Positions 1-8,615 of a DNA stretch of 64,000 nt are shown in pieces. The notes beneath the pieces were generated by a model that made no database searches, had not been told where the DNA came from, and saw only the letters and a program-made list of their open reading frames with translations. Both the position numbers and the translations under genes were made by a program. Origin of the DNA: Roseibium sp. HPY-6. Its GTDB lineage: Bacteria > Pseudomonadota > Alphaproteobacteria > Rhizobiales > Stappiaceae. Every line of letters starts with the position of its first letter. Positions within the stretch are counted from its first letter, which is position 1. The DNA is taken from positions 1,860,001-1,924,000 of the forward strand of contig NZ_JBEWCD010000001.1 in the NCBI RefSeq assembly GCF_040530035.1, given 5' to 3'.

Positions 1-60
1 CGCCGTTACCGGACCGAAGGATTTTGAGACGGCTTCTATGTTCAGATGCGTGTTAGTCAC
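1..60 (-). CDS. ABC transporter ATP-binding protein, N-terminal fragment
   Basis: Only the first 20 codons lie in the window. Read on the minus strand from a GTG at 58-60, they give a peptide starting MTNTHLNIEAVSKSFG, typical of the first beta strand of PotA/FbpC-type importer ATPases. An AAAGG-like ribosome site sits just upstream. The gene begins 13 bases after the permease stop, as expected for the last gene of a binding protein-permease-permease-ATPase operon. The ATPase would energise import from the cytoplasmic face. Walker motifs lie outside the window, so the call rests on the N-terminal pattern and on context. Confidence 0.75.
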   Translation of the reverse strand, partial: MTNTHLNIEAVSKSFGPVTA

Positions 61-73
61 GAATGAGCCTTTG

Positions 74-916
74 TCAGAACAGGTTGCCGCGTCCGGCGAT
101 CAGCTTGTCGACAAGCACCACCAGGAACACATCCACGACAATTATGAAAACGGAAAGCGCGAGGGTCGCCGGATCGAGCGAGGACACCGTCCGGCTGTAC
201 ATCCAGATTGGCAGCGTGCTGACATCGATGGTGTACATGAAGAAGGTCACGGTGAATTCATTGAAGCTGATGATCAGCGCAAATATCAGACCGGCCAGAA
301 TACCGGCCTTCATCAAGGGAATAACCACATCCCAGATCGCCCGCAGCGGAGACGCACCGAGCGAAATCGCAGCTTCCTCGATTTCCACGCTGATGCCGTT
401 CATGCTGCTGAGGCAATTGCGCAAGACGAACGGAAGCACAAGCGCGACATGCGGAATGACAATGCGCCAGATACCAAGATCCACCTGTAGGCTTTCAGCG
501 ATCAGCAGAAAGGCAATGCCGAGCATCACCAGCGGAAACACCAATGGCAGGGTAAACAGCAGTTCCATGCCCTCGCGCAAGTTCCGGTTGCTGCGTGCCA
601 GCGCATAGGCCAACGGAATGCACACCAGTGTCGAGATGACCATGACAAGCAGCGCAACCAGCAGGCTGGTGACGGTGGAGTCGACCACCGACTGCGCACT
701 GGACGGGTCTTCGTTGGTGAAGAGTTGAAGCACTTCGCCATACCAGCGAAGCGAAAACTCTGTCGGCGGAAAACTGGAATATTCAGACGCGGAAAAGGAC
801 ATGATCGTTACAACGATCACCGGCAGCGAAGAAATCAGAATTCCGATTGTCGCCAGGAGCAGGATCGTGAACCGGTAGGTTCCGCCGCCTTCTTTTGGGA
901 GCAACCCGACCCGCAT
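74..916 (-). CDS. ABC transporter permease (PotC-like)
   Basis: This inner-membrane permease of about 280 residues has the usual hydrophobic segments and an EAA loop (EEAAISLGASPLRAIWDVVIP), where it would contact the ATPase. It belongs to the spermidine/putrescine-type permease family (PotC). I chose the ATG at 914-916 rather than a more distant upstream start, because it overlaps the stop of the upstream permease by one base (TGATG) and gives the normal family N-terminus. It would form the translocation pore with the partner permease encoded just upstream. The solute cannot be named from sequence; a polyamine or related cation is the family default. Confidence 0.9.
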   Translation of the reverse strand: MRVGLLPKEGGGTYRFTILLLATIGILISSLPVIVVTIMSFSASEYSSFPPTEFSLRWYGEVLQLFTNEDPSSAQSVVDSTVTSLLVALLVMVISTLVCIPLAYALARSNRNLREGMELLFTLPLVFPLVMLGIAFLLIAESLQVDLGIWRIVIPHVALVLPFVLRNCLSSMNGISVEIEEAAISLGASPLRAIWDVVIPLMKAGILAGLIFALIISFNEFTVTFFMYTIDVSTLPIWMYSRTVSSLDPATLALSVFIIVVDVFLVVLVDKLIAGRGNLF

Positions 917-1773
917 CAGTTCACTTCCCTCGCTGTTGATGTGAGCCGGACCAGCCAGGCGGACGCGGCCAGCACAAAAAGCGTCAGGACAATCAGGATC
1001 ATTCCCGCAGCCGCTGCACCTGACCAATTGAACAGGGGTGAAATCATGTCCCGGATCACCAGGCCCATCATCTGAACGCGGCGCCCTCCGAGAAGAAGCG
1101 GAATGGCAAAGGCACTCGCATTGAAGGCGAAGACAATCGAGGCCGCCCCGAGCAGGCCCGGCCGCAACAGCGGCACTGTAATGTCCTTGAACGTACGCCA
1201 GTGCCCCGCACCAAGCGAACTTGCCGCTTCCAGATACTCGCGCGAAATCGCACGAACAGCGCCAACGATCGGGAAGACGGCAAGCGGAAGGGAGGTTTGC
1301 ACCAGTCCCAGCAGGACACCGGTTTCATTGAAGAGAAGAAACAACGGCCGGTCGATGATCCCGAGTGTCCGTAAGGTAGAATTCAGCACACCTGCAGGAC
1401 CAAGCAGCAGAATCCAGCCGTAAGCCTGAACGAGCAGGTTCAGGATCAGTGGCAGAAGAATGGAAATCGTGAGAAGGCGTCTTAAGAACGGGCTCTGCAG
1501 CGAAGTCATGAGGAAGGCCAGCGGAACGGCCAATACCATGACAATGACTGTAGCAACAAAAGAGAGCTTGAGTGTCAGCCAGACAGATCTGCCGAAAAAC
1601 GGGGTCATCAGATCCCGATAGGCCTGAATGGACACGCCTTCGATCGTTCCCTGTTCCGCAGACAAGGAAAAGCGCAGGATATAGAAACAGGCTGCCAAAA
1701 ACGGAAGAATGGCAATGAATGCAGGCGCTGCAAAAAGCAGCGCCTGTTTCTTTGGAAGAAGTTCAGTCGACAC
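916..1773 (-). CDS. ABC transporter permease (PotB-like)
   Basis: A 285-residue permease with an N-terminal membrane segment after a short lysine-containing tail, followed by five or so further helices. An EAA-type loop (EYLEAASSLGAGHWRTFKDI) marks the ATPase contact. The start is a GTG at 1771-1773 with an AGGTGA ribosome site upstream. It lies between the binding-protein gene and the second permease, with a one-base overlap to the latter, so translation is probably coupled. It matches the PotB/PotH half of polyamine-type importers; the substrate is not resolved. Confidence 0.9.
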   Translation of the reverse strand: MSTELLPKKQALLFAAPAFIAILPFLAACFYILRFSLSAEQGTIEGVSIQAYRDLMTPFFGRSVWLTLKLSFVATVIVMVLAVPLAFLMTSLQSPFLRRLLTISILLPLILNLLVQAYGWILLLGPAGVLNSTLRTLGIIDRPLFLLFNETGVLLGLVQTSLPLAVFPIVGAVRAISREYLEAASSLGAGHWRTFKDITVPLLRPGLLGAASIVFAFNASAFAIPLLLGGRRVQMMGLVIRDMISPLFNWSGAAAAGMILIVLTLFVLAASAWLVRLTSTAREVN

Positions 1774-1800
1774 GATGGATGGTCACCTGGCCCTTGCCTG

Positions 1801-2892
1801 TTAAGACAGGGTCTGCTGGTAGGTCGCAATCCATTTTTCCCGAACATCGGCAATGAAGGCCTTGTCATGGACGACAGCCTTTTCACTGAGCTGCTCGGGC
1901 TTGATGATGAAGGGACTCGCCTTGGCCGCTTCACTCATGACTGCCTGCTGATTGATCGGGCCGTTCAGAACGGCTTCTGCCATGGCGCCCTGGACTTTGT
2001 CGTCAAGTGTGAAGTCAATGAATGCATGTACGACATCATCGTCGCCCGGCTTGGACTTCGGCACGATCGTGTACATGAGATCCGCAAAGAAACCTTCGTC
2101 AAGATCATAGGTCGCACCCATGTTGGACTCTGCCGGGTTGGCAAGTTCTTTTGCGAAAAACGCCGGAGCATAGACACCGCCGATGTCGAGTGCGTCGGAT
2201 CTGAACAGCTCCGAAATCTGGCCGGGGTTTTCTCCAAAGGTCAAAATACCGCTGCGCAGTTCCGCAAGTTTGGCAAACGCCTCTTCCGAATTCGTACCAT
2301 CCCCACCGATCATCTTGCCGGTCGCAAAGATGGTGTCCAGTGCATCCGTCCAGGTGGCCGGCGGCAGGAACAGGCGTCCGGCGTGAGCGGTATCCCACAT
2401 CTCGGCGTAGGACTTCGGCGGCTCCTTGAAAGTCTTGGTATTGTAGATCATACCGCCGGTCCACAGCAGGTATCCGATCCCGTGACCCTCGGCGCCGGTT
2501 CTAAAGCGCGGGTCGACCTTCTCAAGGTTCGGCAGCATGTTGAGGTCGGGCTGTGCAAGCAGTCCGTCACCGGCAAGTTCGACAGCACCAACACCCGCCA
2601 GCGTGATCACGTCATACTGCGCCTTACCTCCGGAAGCCCGCAATTTCGCGACCATCTCTGATGTCGAGCCGGTCCGGTCGGCAATCACCTTGGCACCGGT
2701 CATTTCCTCGAACGGCTTGGCGATGTTCTCCAGGATTGCGAGGCCCGTATTGTCCGACCACGTCAGCAGCCTGATTTCCTTGCCGCTGAAGTCGTGTTTC
2801 CCAGCAGCCGTCACGATTGAAGGCATCGCAAGCGTGGCGGCAGTTGCTGCGCCGGCTTTCAGGATGCCGCGTCGGGTTAATTTGAAAGTCAC
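1801..2892 (-). CDS. ABC transporter substrate-binding protein (PotD-like, Tat-exported)
   Basis: A 363-residue periplasmic solute-binding protein. The N-terminus has a twin-arginine motif (TRRGILKAG) followed by an alanine-rich hydrophobic stretch ending near IVTAAG, so export by the Tat route is likely. The mature part (LLTWSDNTGLAILENIAKPF) is the extracellular solute-binding family 1/8 fold seen in PotD and related putrescine or spermidine binders. It is the first gene of the operon with two permeases and an ATPase, 27 bases before the PotB-like gene. Ligand identity (polyamine, or another small cationic compound) is inference from the family. Confidence 0.9.
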   Translation of the reverse strand: MTFKLTRRGILKAGAATAATLAMPSIVTAAGKHDFSGKEIRLLTWSDNTGLAILENIAKPFEEMTGAKVIADRTGSTSEMVAKLRASGGKAQYDVITLAGVGAVELAGDGLLAQPDLNMLPNLEKVDPRFRTGAEGHGIGYLLWTGGMIYNTKTFKEPPKSYAEMWDTAHAGRLFLPPATWTDALDTIFATGKMIGGDGTNSEEAFAKLAELRSGILTFGENPGQISELFRSDALDIGGVYAPAFFAKELANPAESNMGATYDLDEGFFADLMYTIVPKSKPGDDDVVHAFIDFTLDDKVQGAMAEAVLNGPINQQAVMSEAAKASPFIIKPEQLSEKAVVHDKAFIADVREKWIATYQQTLS

Positions 2893-3393
2893 CGTTCCAC
2901 CTCTGAATTTCGGCCATTCTCGACCGTTTGGAATTATGCGAGGTAAGGTCTGGAGTTCTTGCGTGCATTAACACTTCATTGAATCAAATGATTCTTGCAA
3001 AAAGATACAAGCATTGCGATTTGGATGAAAAAATATGCACGACCGATCTTTTTTTGGTCATCTCACTCCGGAAATCGCCGTGTTTCATGAGCGATGCAGT
3101 TTCCTGCGGGGCTCAAGCTTACCCAGAATTGCAGGCAAGCCAAACAGACAACCGTTCATGGATAACTCTCTTCCGGCAGAGCATTTGGGCAGCCGGCGGA
3201 CACAGATACCTTCAGCACTTGAAAATCGGATGCCAACTGACGCCCGTACCCTTTTTCACGTTCATAAATATCAATGTTTAGATTGATAAGTTTCCATTTT
3301 TGGGGCCCCGCGCTAGATTTACGGTCGGTTTTTTCGCGTGCCCACCTGACATGCGTGCGCACGATTTAGAACGCGAACAGGGCAAATTCGAAC
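2893..3393. other. 501-base divergent intergenic region with two inverted repeats
   Basis: No convincing gene is present between the ABC operon (minus) and the aminotransferase (plus). The region holds a perfect inverted repeat GAATCA-AA-TGATTC at 2981-2994, and a second, TATCAA-8 nt-TTGATA, at 3269-3288. Both share an ATCAA core and lie near the two divergent gene starts, so they could be operators of a regulator encoded elsewhere. No nearby transcription factor gene is present. I could not place a convincing sigma-70 promoter. Confidence 0.45.
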
Positions 3394-4599
3394 TTGAATC
3401 CAAACCTAATCGAAACGGCCACGCCTCCCATCCCGGAGGCGGCAGACTGGGTATCGGCCTATGACGGCCGATTGGGCCCTCTACTGAACATGAGCCAGGC
3501 AGTTCCTGGCGATCCTCCACCAAGTGAATTCCTGCAACAAATCGCAATGGCCGCCGGTACTGCGGAAGCTACACGCTATGGCGATATATTCGGCGATGAT
3601 GCCCTGCGGTCCGCATATGCCGCCGAGTGCTCCCGACTTTTTGGGGCGCCGATCGCGGGTGAGGAAGTCGCGATTACGGCAGGCTGTAACCAGGCCTTCT
3701 TTTTGTCGGTCATGGCTCTTGCCGCTGTTGGCGATGCGGTCCTCCTGCCGGCGCCTTGGTATTTCAATCACAAGATGACGCTAGATATGCTGGGTATCGA
3801 GGCCAGGGTCCTGCCGCTTGGTGCCGAGAACGGATTTATTCCGTCGGTAACCGAAGCCTCTGCGCTGATTGATGACAAGGTCAAAGCGATTGTCCTGGTG
3901 ACACCCAACAATCCGACCGGCGCAACCTATCCGCCCGAATTGATCGCATCATTTTTCGATCTTGCCCACGCCAAAGGGATCCACCTGATCCTCGACGAGA
4001 CCTACCGCGATTTCAGGCCCGAAGGCGGCCCGCCTCCCCACGGCACTTTCGCCGATCCCCGCTGGCGCGATACCGTGATCAGCCTTTACAGCTTCTCCAA
4101 GAGTTTTGCCATTCCCGGACACCGGCTTGGCGCGTTGGTTGCCGGCGCACCGCTTTTGAGTGAGATCGGCAAGATCCTCGACTGCCTCCAGATCTGCCCG
4201 GCGCGCGCTGGGCAGATGGCTCTGCCTTGGGCCCTGACGCATTTGAAGGACTGGCGATCCAAGACCAACCTGGAAATTGCATCCAGGGCGGATGCCTTCC
4301 GTCAGGCACTGGCGCCGTTTCCGGCATGGCGGATTGACCAGATAGGGGCTTATTTCGCCTATGTTCGCCACCCTTTTCCTGACATTCCAGCCACGATTGT
4401 CGCAGAGCGGCTGGCCAAGGAGTGTGGGTTGCTGGCGCTACCCGGCAACTATTTCGGTCCAGGCCAGTACCAGCATCTGAGATTTGCATTTGCAAATGTC
4501 GACCGCGATACGATTGCGCAGGTCCCAAAGAGGCTTGCCGCCTTTCCGGAAGCAGCCTCTGAAACCTCCGTCGAATGGAAAGACAACCGCTACGGATAA
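3394..4599 (+). CDS. Class I/II PLP-dependent aminotransferase
   Basis: A 401-residue cytoplasmic fold-type I aminotransferase. The PLP-binding lysine is K236 in the motif YSFSKSFAIPGHRLG. Further family signatures are TPNNPTGATYP (substrate/cofactor loop) and LILDETYRDF, which carries the PLP-ring aspartate. The start is a TTG at 3394-3396; the first in-frame ATG (3490) would remove the conserved N-terminal segment ending LLNMSQAVPG. It is a single-gene unit facing away from the ABC importer, and it converges on the reductive dehalogenase gene after about 215 bases that hold no gene. It presumably transaminates an amino acid or amine taken up by the neighbouring transporter; the amino donor is unknown. 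Confidence 0.85.
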   Translation: MNPNLIETATPPIPEAADWVSAYDGRLGPLLNMSQAVPGDPPPSEFLQQIAMAAGTAEATRYGDIFGDDALRSAYAAECSRLFGAPIAGEEVAITAGCNQAFFLSVMALAAVGDAVLLPAPWYFNHKMTLDMLGIEARVLPLGAENGFIPSVTEASALIDDKVKAIVLVTPNNPTGATYPPELIASFFDLAHAKGIHLILDETYRDFRPEGGPPPHGTFADPRWRDTVISLYSFSKSFAIPGHRLGALVAGAPLLSEIGKILDCLQICPARAGQMALPWALTHLKDWRSKTNLEIASRADAFRQALAPFPAWRIDQIGAYFAYVRHPFPDIPATIVAERLAKECGLLALPGNYFGPGQYQHLRFAFANVDRDTIAQVPKRLAAFPEAASETSVEWKDNRYG

Positions 4600-4814
4600 A
4601 GTCAAAACGACGGCAACCCGATGTGTACGTCACAGAGAGCGGGAATACCCCCTTTCGCAGTCGATCTGAATTTGAAGTCTCGCAAGAACGACATTCATGG
4701 TTCCAACCTGACGCTCAAGACCGCATGCGCGTTGGCCTAACCTATCGCCTCTCCAGATGGCGAATGACAGGCAGGTATCCTCTTTGCTCAAATACCTTCC
4801 CGTTGCACCAGCCT

Positions 4815-7800
4815 TCACAAATCCACTTCCACAACACCCCCGGCTTCCGCCGCCCGCGACTGGCACAGGATCACTGCCTCCTCCCGCTGCTTCTTCGACA
4901 GAACGAAGTCCCGGTGCTCGACCTCGCCTGAGACCAGTCCGCATTTGCAGACGCCGCAGATGCCGTCGGAGCATTTGATGTCGATGGGGATGCCGTTCTC
5001 GGCAAGAACGTCGGTCGCGGACTTCTCCGCCGGGATCTCCAGCTCGCGCCCGGACCGGGCAAGTTTTAGGGTGAAGGGGTGGTTCACATAGTCGGGCACC
5101 TCCGGCACGTTGAAATATTCAACGTGCCGCTCGTCGTCAGAAAATCCGGCGCGCTCGGCCGCTTCCATCACGGAGGTCATGTAGCGGTCCGGGCCGCAGG
5201 CATAGACGTGGCTGCCCTGCTGATAGGCGCTCAAAACCTGATCGAGATCCGCCCGCGTGCCCTGGTCGCTGAAATAGAAGCGGACCTTGTCCATCCAGGG
5301 AAAGGCGTTGAAGTCGTCCAGGAACCCGGCATCTGCCTTCTTGCTGCAGGAATAATGCAGCTCGAAATCCGCGCCCTTTTCGTGAAGCTCATGCGCCATC
5401 GCGATCATCGGGGTCACCCCGATGCCACCGCCCATAAGAAAGGTCCTGGTTGCATCTTCTTCCAGCGGGAAGTGGTTGATCGGCTTGGAGATGAAGATCT
5501 TGCGGCCCTCGGTAAAGATCCGGTGGAGCAGTTTGGAACCGCCCCGGCCCTCGTCTTCCTTCAGGACGGCGATCTGATATTTGCTGCGGTCAGCGGGATC
5601 GCCGGACAGCGAATACTGGCGCAGGAATTCCGGTGCGACGACAATGTCGAGATGAGCCCCCGCCTGCCACTCGGGCAACGGCTCGCCGTTCAGCGCGGCG
5701 AACTCGTACTTGGTAACACCGTCCGTCATCTTTTCGGCCTTGACGATTTCCACGCGGATAACCGGCGCATCACCGTCGATCCGGTATTCATGCGCCAAGT
5801 CCTTCGTCTCGCCCCGTTCAAGCCGCGCTTTGTACTGATCCGCCGTGATCAGCGCCTGATAGGCCTCAATGCCCTTTTCCCGGTCCATCGGAAAGGGAAA
5901 GGGCCAAGGATGCGGTGCGAGGGTGGCAGGATAAACGGCGAGCGTCTGGTCCTCGTATTTGAGATCGAGATCCTTCTGCAGGCCGCGTTCATTCACCGGA
6001 TTGCGCGCAGCGCGGTAGGCACCGTCCTCGGAGAGTTCAATGTCCCACCACCACTTCTTGACCGGGTTGCGCTCCCCGTTGCCAACCATGTCGTCCAGCT
6101 TGGCGAGCATCGGCGCAGCTTGTGGAATATTCATCGCAGCCCACCGGAACGGTGCTTCGGCAAAGATGCCCTCCAGGTTCCACGGGCAGGTCTTCATGCA
6201 GCGTCCACACATGGCGCCGCTTTCATTGGTGATGCGGTAGGTGGTGCATTTCTGGCTGTCCGACTTCCAGATCTCGTAGCCGTTGAACATCAGCTTCGGC
6301 CCGGCGGTGATTGCACCGGCCGGGCATTCGCGCGCGCACTTGTTGCACGCTTCGCAAAAAGACTGGAGGCCGAAGGAGATCGGCTTGTCGTGGGCGACCG
6401 GCATGGTCGTCGTGACGGCGCCGGATTTCAAGCGCGGACCCAGGAACGGATTGAGGATGACCTCGCCGATACGGCTAACCTCCCCAAGGCCGGAAAGGAG
6501 CAGCAGCGGCGGCTGCAGCACCTCCCCGTCCAGCACTGTATGGGCCTTGGCCTTGTAGCCGAGATTGCGGATCTGCTTGGCAACAATGCTGCCGAGGATC
6601 GCAAAGCGCAGATAGGCCCGCATGGACTGGGAGACAGCGATCCAGTCGTCACCAGACGCCCCTTCCATGGTTTCAAAGCCCTGATCAACCACCATCGAAA
6701 TCGCCTGGTCATGAGGCGGGTCGAGCGGCGCGCCGGTGGCATCATGCGAATACCAGGCCCAGTCTGGACAGCGCGAAATCCCGGCAGCATCGATGCCAAG
6801 GAAATAAGACATGGCCTTGAGGTTATCGGCATTCTGCTTCGGATCGGAGGTCGACGCGGAAACCGTCGGTTCCGGATCGCCATCCTGAAGCAGTACGAAC
6901 GCTCCGAGCCCGCGCCTTTGGGCCATGGACGGCGCGGACTTGCGGGCGTAGTGGCCGTTGGTCGCCGCCTGCTGGTTCTTCTTGCCCATATCGCCGAACT
7001 GCGACCTGGCGAACATGTCCGTACGTTTGGGAACGCGTGCGATACGCTCTTCGTCGAAATAGGTGGTTGGCGTGTCGACCCGCTTCAGCTTTTCGAACGG
7101 ATGCGGCCCGTCGACAAAACGGCGCTTGGCAAAAGGGTCAAGCGTCCGGGCGCTTTTGGCCGTCCGGTAGCCGACCTGCCAGGCAAGCCCGTGGGTCTTC
7201 GATTTTGGTTGTTCCGCCATCGGCAGCAGCGGCTCGTCATGCGCGATGTCGAATTCGGTCGTGATCGCAGCGAGCGAAAAGCCGGTGCCAAGATAGGGAT
7301 TGGTCAGAACCCCATCCTCGACTGTCGCGAGGCCGGCGGCGACCGCCAGCTTATAGAGATCGGCATCGGACGTCGTGTGGCTGTGCGCTGCCGCTTCGTA
7401 GCCGAGCAGCCGGATATACTGCGCCAGCACGACAGCAACTTCCGTTGCCCGGAGCGCAGAGCGGTGCGCGCCAGCGCCTTTGAGCCAGGCTTCGCCCGGC
7501 TCGCCCGGATGAAGCTCGCGCGGGGTTTGAACCAGAAAGACCAGCGCATGTTTGTGAGACGCAACCCCCTTGGGCGGTGCGTTCATGGCATCGCGCAAGT
7601 CAGCCATGATCATGTCGATACCCGACGCCAGCGTCTTGGTCTGGGTGGTGCGCAGCTTTTCCGCCAGTTGGTCGATATCCGGATTGCGGAACGGCTTCTC
7701 CAGCCTCATCTCGTCGCTGAACCCGCACGTGCCGATCATCGAGGCATCGGAGAAATAGCCGAAGCCTTTCAGATGGTTGGCCCGTTCCATGGGATCTGAC

Positions 7801-8027
7801 GACACATCTGCGCGCGCCTTGTTGACGATGCCGTCCCGGATCGCGTCCAGCATCGCCTGGGACTCGCTCATGGCATTGATGATGTTTTCCGGGTCTTCGT
7901 TTTGAAACGGCATTTGGGTGAATGCCGGTAGGGAGCCGAAATCCGGCATGCCGTTGCTTCTGGCAAGGCGCTCCAGTGGAAAAGGCCCGAGGTGGACAGG
8001 TCTCGTCTTGTTGGAAAACAGTTTCAC
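4815..8027 (-). CDS. Self-sufficient reductive dehalogenase fused to ferredoxin-NAD(P) reductase
   Basis: A 1070-residue fusion. Residues about 1-640 form a cobalamin-type reductive dehalogenase of the catabolic, cytoplasmic class (BhbA of Comamonas, NpRdhA of Nitratireductor). The two [4Fe-4S] sites are visible: C558, C561, C564, C568 (CEACNKCARECP) and C594, C607, C610, C614. Residues about 730-960 resemble a phthalate-dioxygenase-reductase module, with an RQYSLSG flavin motif and GGGIGVTPM nucleotide loop. The C-terminus is a plant-type [2Fe-2S] ferredoxin (CSDGICGVCKCG plus a later C). There is no Tat signal and no rdhB, so it is not the respiratory type. The start is GTG at 8025-8027 with a GGGA site. 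It lies 22 bases after marR and should remove ortho halogens from halophenols or halohydroxybenzoates; the substrate is inferred. Confidence 0.93.
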   Translation of the reverse strand: MKLFSNKTRPVHLGPFPLERLARSNGMPDFGSLPAFTQMPFQNEDPENIINAMSESQAMLDAIRDGIVNKARADVSSDPMERANHLKGFGYFSDASMIGTCGFSDEMRLEKPFRNPDIDQLAEKLRTTQTKTLASGIDMIMADLRDAMNAPPKGVASHKHALVFLVQTPRELHPGEPGEAWLKGAGAHRSALRATEVAVVLAQYIRLLGYEAAAHSHTTSDADLYKLAVAAGLATVEDGVLTNPYLGTGFSLAAITTEFDIAHDEPLLPMAEQPKSKTHGLAWQVGYRTAKSARTLDPFAKRRFVDGPHPFEKLKRVDTPTTYFDEERIARVPKRTDMFARSQFGDMGKKNQQAATNGHYARKSAPSMAQRRGLGAFVLLQDGDPEPTVSASTSDPKQNADNLKAMSYFLGIDAAGISRCPDWAWYSHDATGAPLDPPHDQAISMVVDQGFETMEGASGDDWIAVSQSMRAYLRFAILGSIVAKQIRNLGYKAKAHTVLDGEVLQPPLLLLSGLGEVSRIGEVILNPFLGPRLKSGAVTTTMPVAHDKPISFGLQSFCEACNKCARECPAGAITAGPKLMFNGYEIWKSDSQKCTTYRITNESGAMCGRCMKTCPWNLEGIFAEAPFRWAAMNIPQAAPMLAKLDDMVGNGERNPVKKWWWDIELSEDGAYRAARNPVNERGLQKDLDLKYEDQTLAVYPATLAPHPWPFPFPMDREKGIEAYQALITADQYKARLERGETKDLAHEYRIDGDAPVIRVEIVKAEKMTDGVTKYEFAALNGEPLPEWQAGAHLDIVVAPEFLRQYSLSGDPADRSKYQIAVLKEDEGRGGSKLLHRIFTEGRKIFISKPINHFPLEEDATRTFLMGGGIGVTPMIAMAHELHEKGADFELHYSCSKKADAGFLDDFNAFPWMDKVRFYFSDQGTRADLDQVLSAYQQGSHVYACGPDRYMTSVMEAAERAGFSDDERHVEYFNVPEVPDYVNHPFTLKLARSGRELEIPAEKSATDVLAENGIPIDIKCSDGICGVCKCGLVSGEVEHRDFVLSKKQREEAVILCQSRAAEAGGVVEVDL

Positions 8028-8049
8028 GGATTTCGTCCCTCTCCCCGCA

Positions 8050-8541
8050 TCAAAGGCGCATCAGTTGAACCTGTTCGTCCCGCGTCAATTCATCGATCGT
8101 TGCCATGAAGGTTTCATAGAGCTTCAGGTCTATTTTGCCGGCAAAATGGTCGTTCAACTCGCGCACAAGCACATGGCAGGTGTTCAGCTTTTCCTGACCG
8201 AGCTCGGTCAGGGCCAGCTCGGTGTAGCGTTTGTCGTCGTCCGTACAGGCGCGCTCCAGTAGGCCGCGCTCCTCCATCGTCTTCAACAAGCGCGAGACAG
8301 CAGGACGGGCGATGCCGATATAGTTGGCCAGCGTCGACGGCGTGTTCACGTTCTCAAGGCCGACACCGCTCAGAACGCACCACATCAGCCGCGTGATGCC
8401 GTGTTCGGACAGCCGCTTTTCCAATCGTGCTTCCATGATCCGCGCGAGACGGGTCACTTTGAAGCCGATACGGTTGTGCAGCCTGTATCCTTCCGTCATT
8501 CTGTTCCTCGCCGACAAACCGGTTGACTTGGTTTCCACCAT
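8050..8541 (-). CDS. MarR-family transcriptional regulator of the dehalogenation locus
   Basis: A 163-residue MarR-type winged-helix protein; the recognition region is STLANYIGIARPAVSRLLKTM, followed by the wing TDDDKRYTELALTELG. It is the first gene of the minus-strand unit with the reductive dehalogenase and diverges from the TRAP transporter genes across a 74-base AT-rich spacer. MarR proteins usually repress until they bind an aromatic ligand, so it probably senses the halogenated aromatic acid and controls both directions. The spacer contains a perfect 12-bp palindrome that could be its operator. Confidence 0.9.
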   Translation of the reverse strand: MVETKSTGLSARNRMTEGYRLHNRIGFKVTRLARIMEARLEKRLSEHGITRLMWCVLSGVGLENVNTPSTLANYIGIARPAVSRLLKTMEERGLLERACTDDDKRYTELALTELGQEKLNTCHVLVRELNDHFAGKIDLKLYETFMATIDELTRDEQVQLMRL

Positions 8542-8575
8542 AATCTCTTATGCAATTAACAATGATAATTACTCA

Positions 8576-8587
8576 AGTTAATTAACT
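8576..8587. promoter_or_regulatory. Perfect palindrome, candidate MarR operator
   Basis: AGTTAATTAACT is a perfect 12-bp palindrome in the 74-base spacer between marR (minus) and dctP (plus). A second, looser repeat (AATTA-7 nt-TAATT, 8554-8570) lies beside it. Size and position fit MarR-type operators that control divergent units. The strong ribosome site GGGAGGGAGAG of dctP follows at about 8600. Confidence 0.5.
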
Positions 8588-8615
8588 GGACAACCAGTTT
8601 CGGGAGGGAGAGACA

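Noticed and set aside
5079..7799. A 906-codon open frame on the plus strand
   Set aside because: It lies wholly antisense to the reductive dehalogenase gene, has a composition typical of the opposite strand of a GC-rich gene, and shows no domain.
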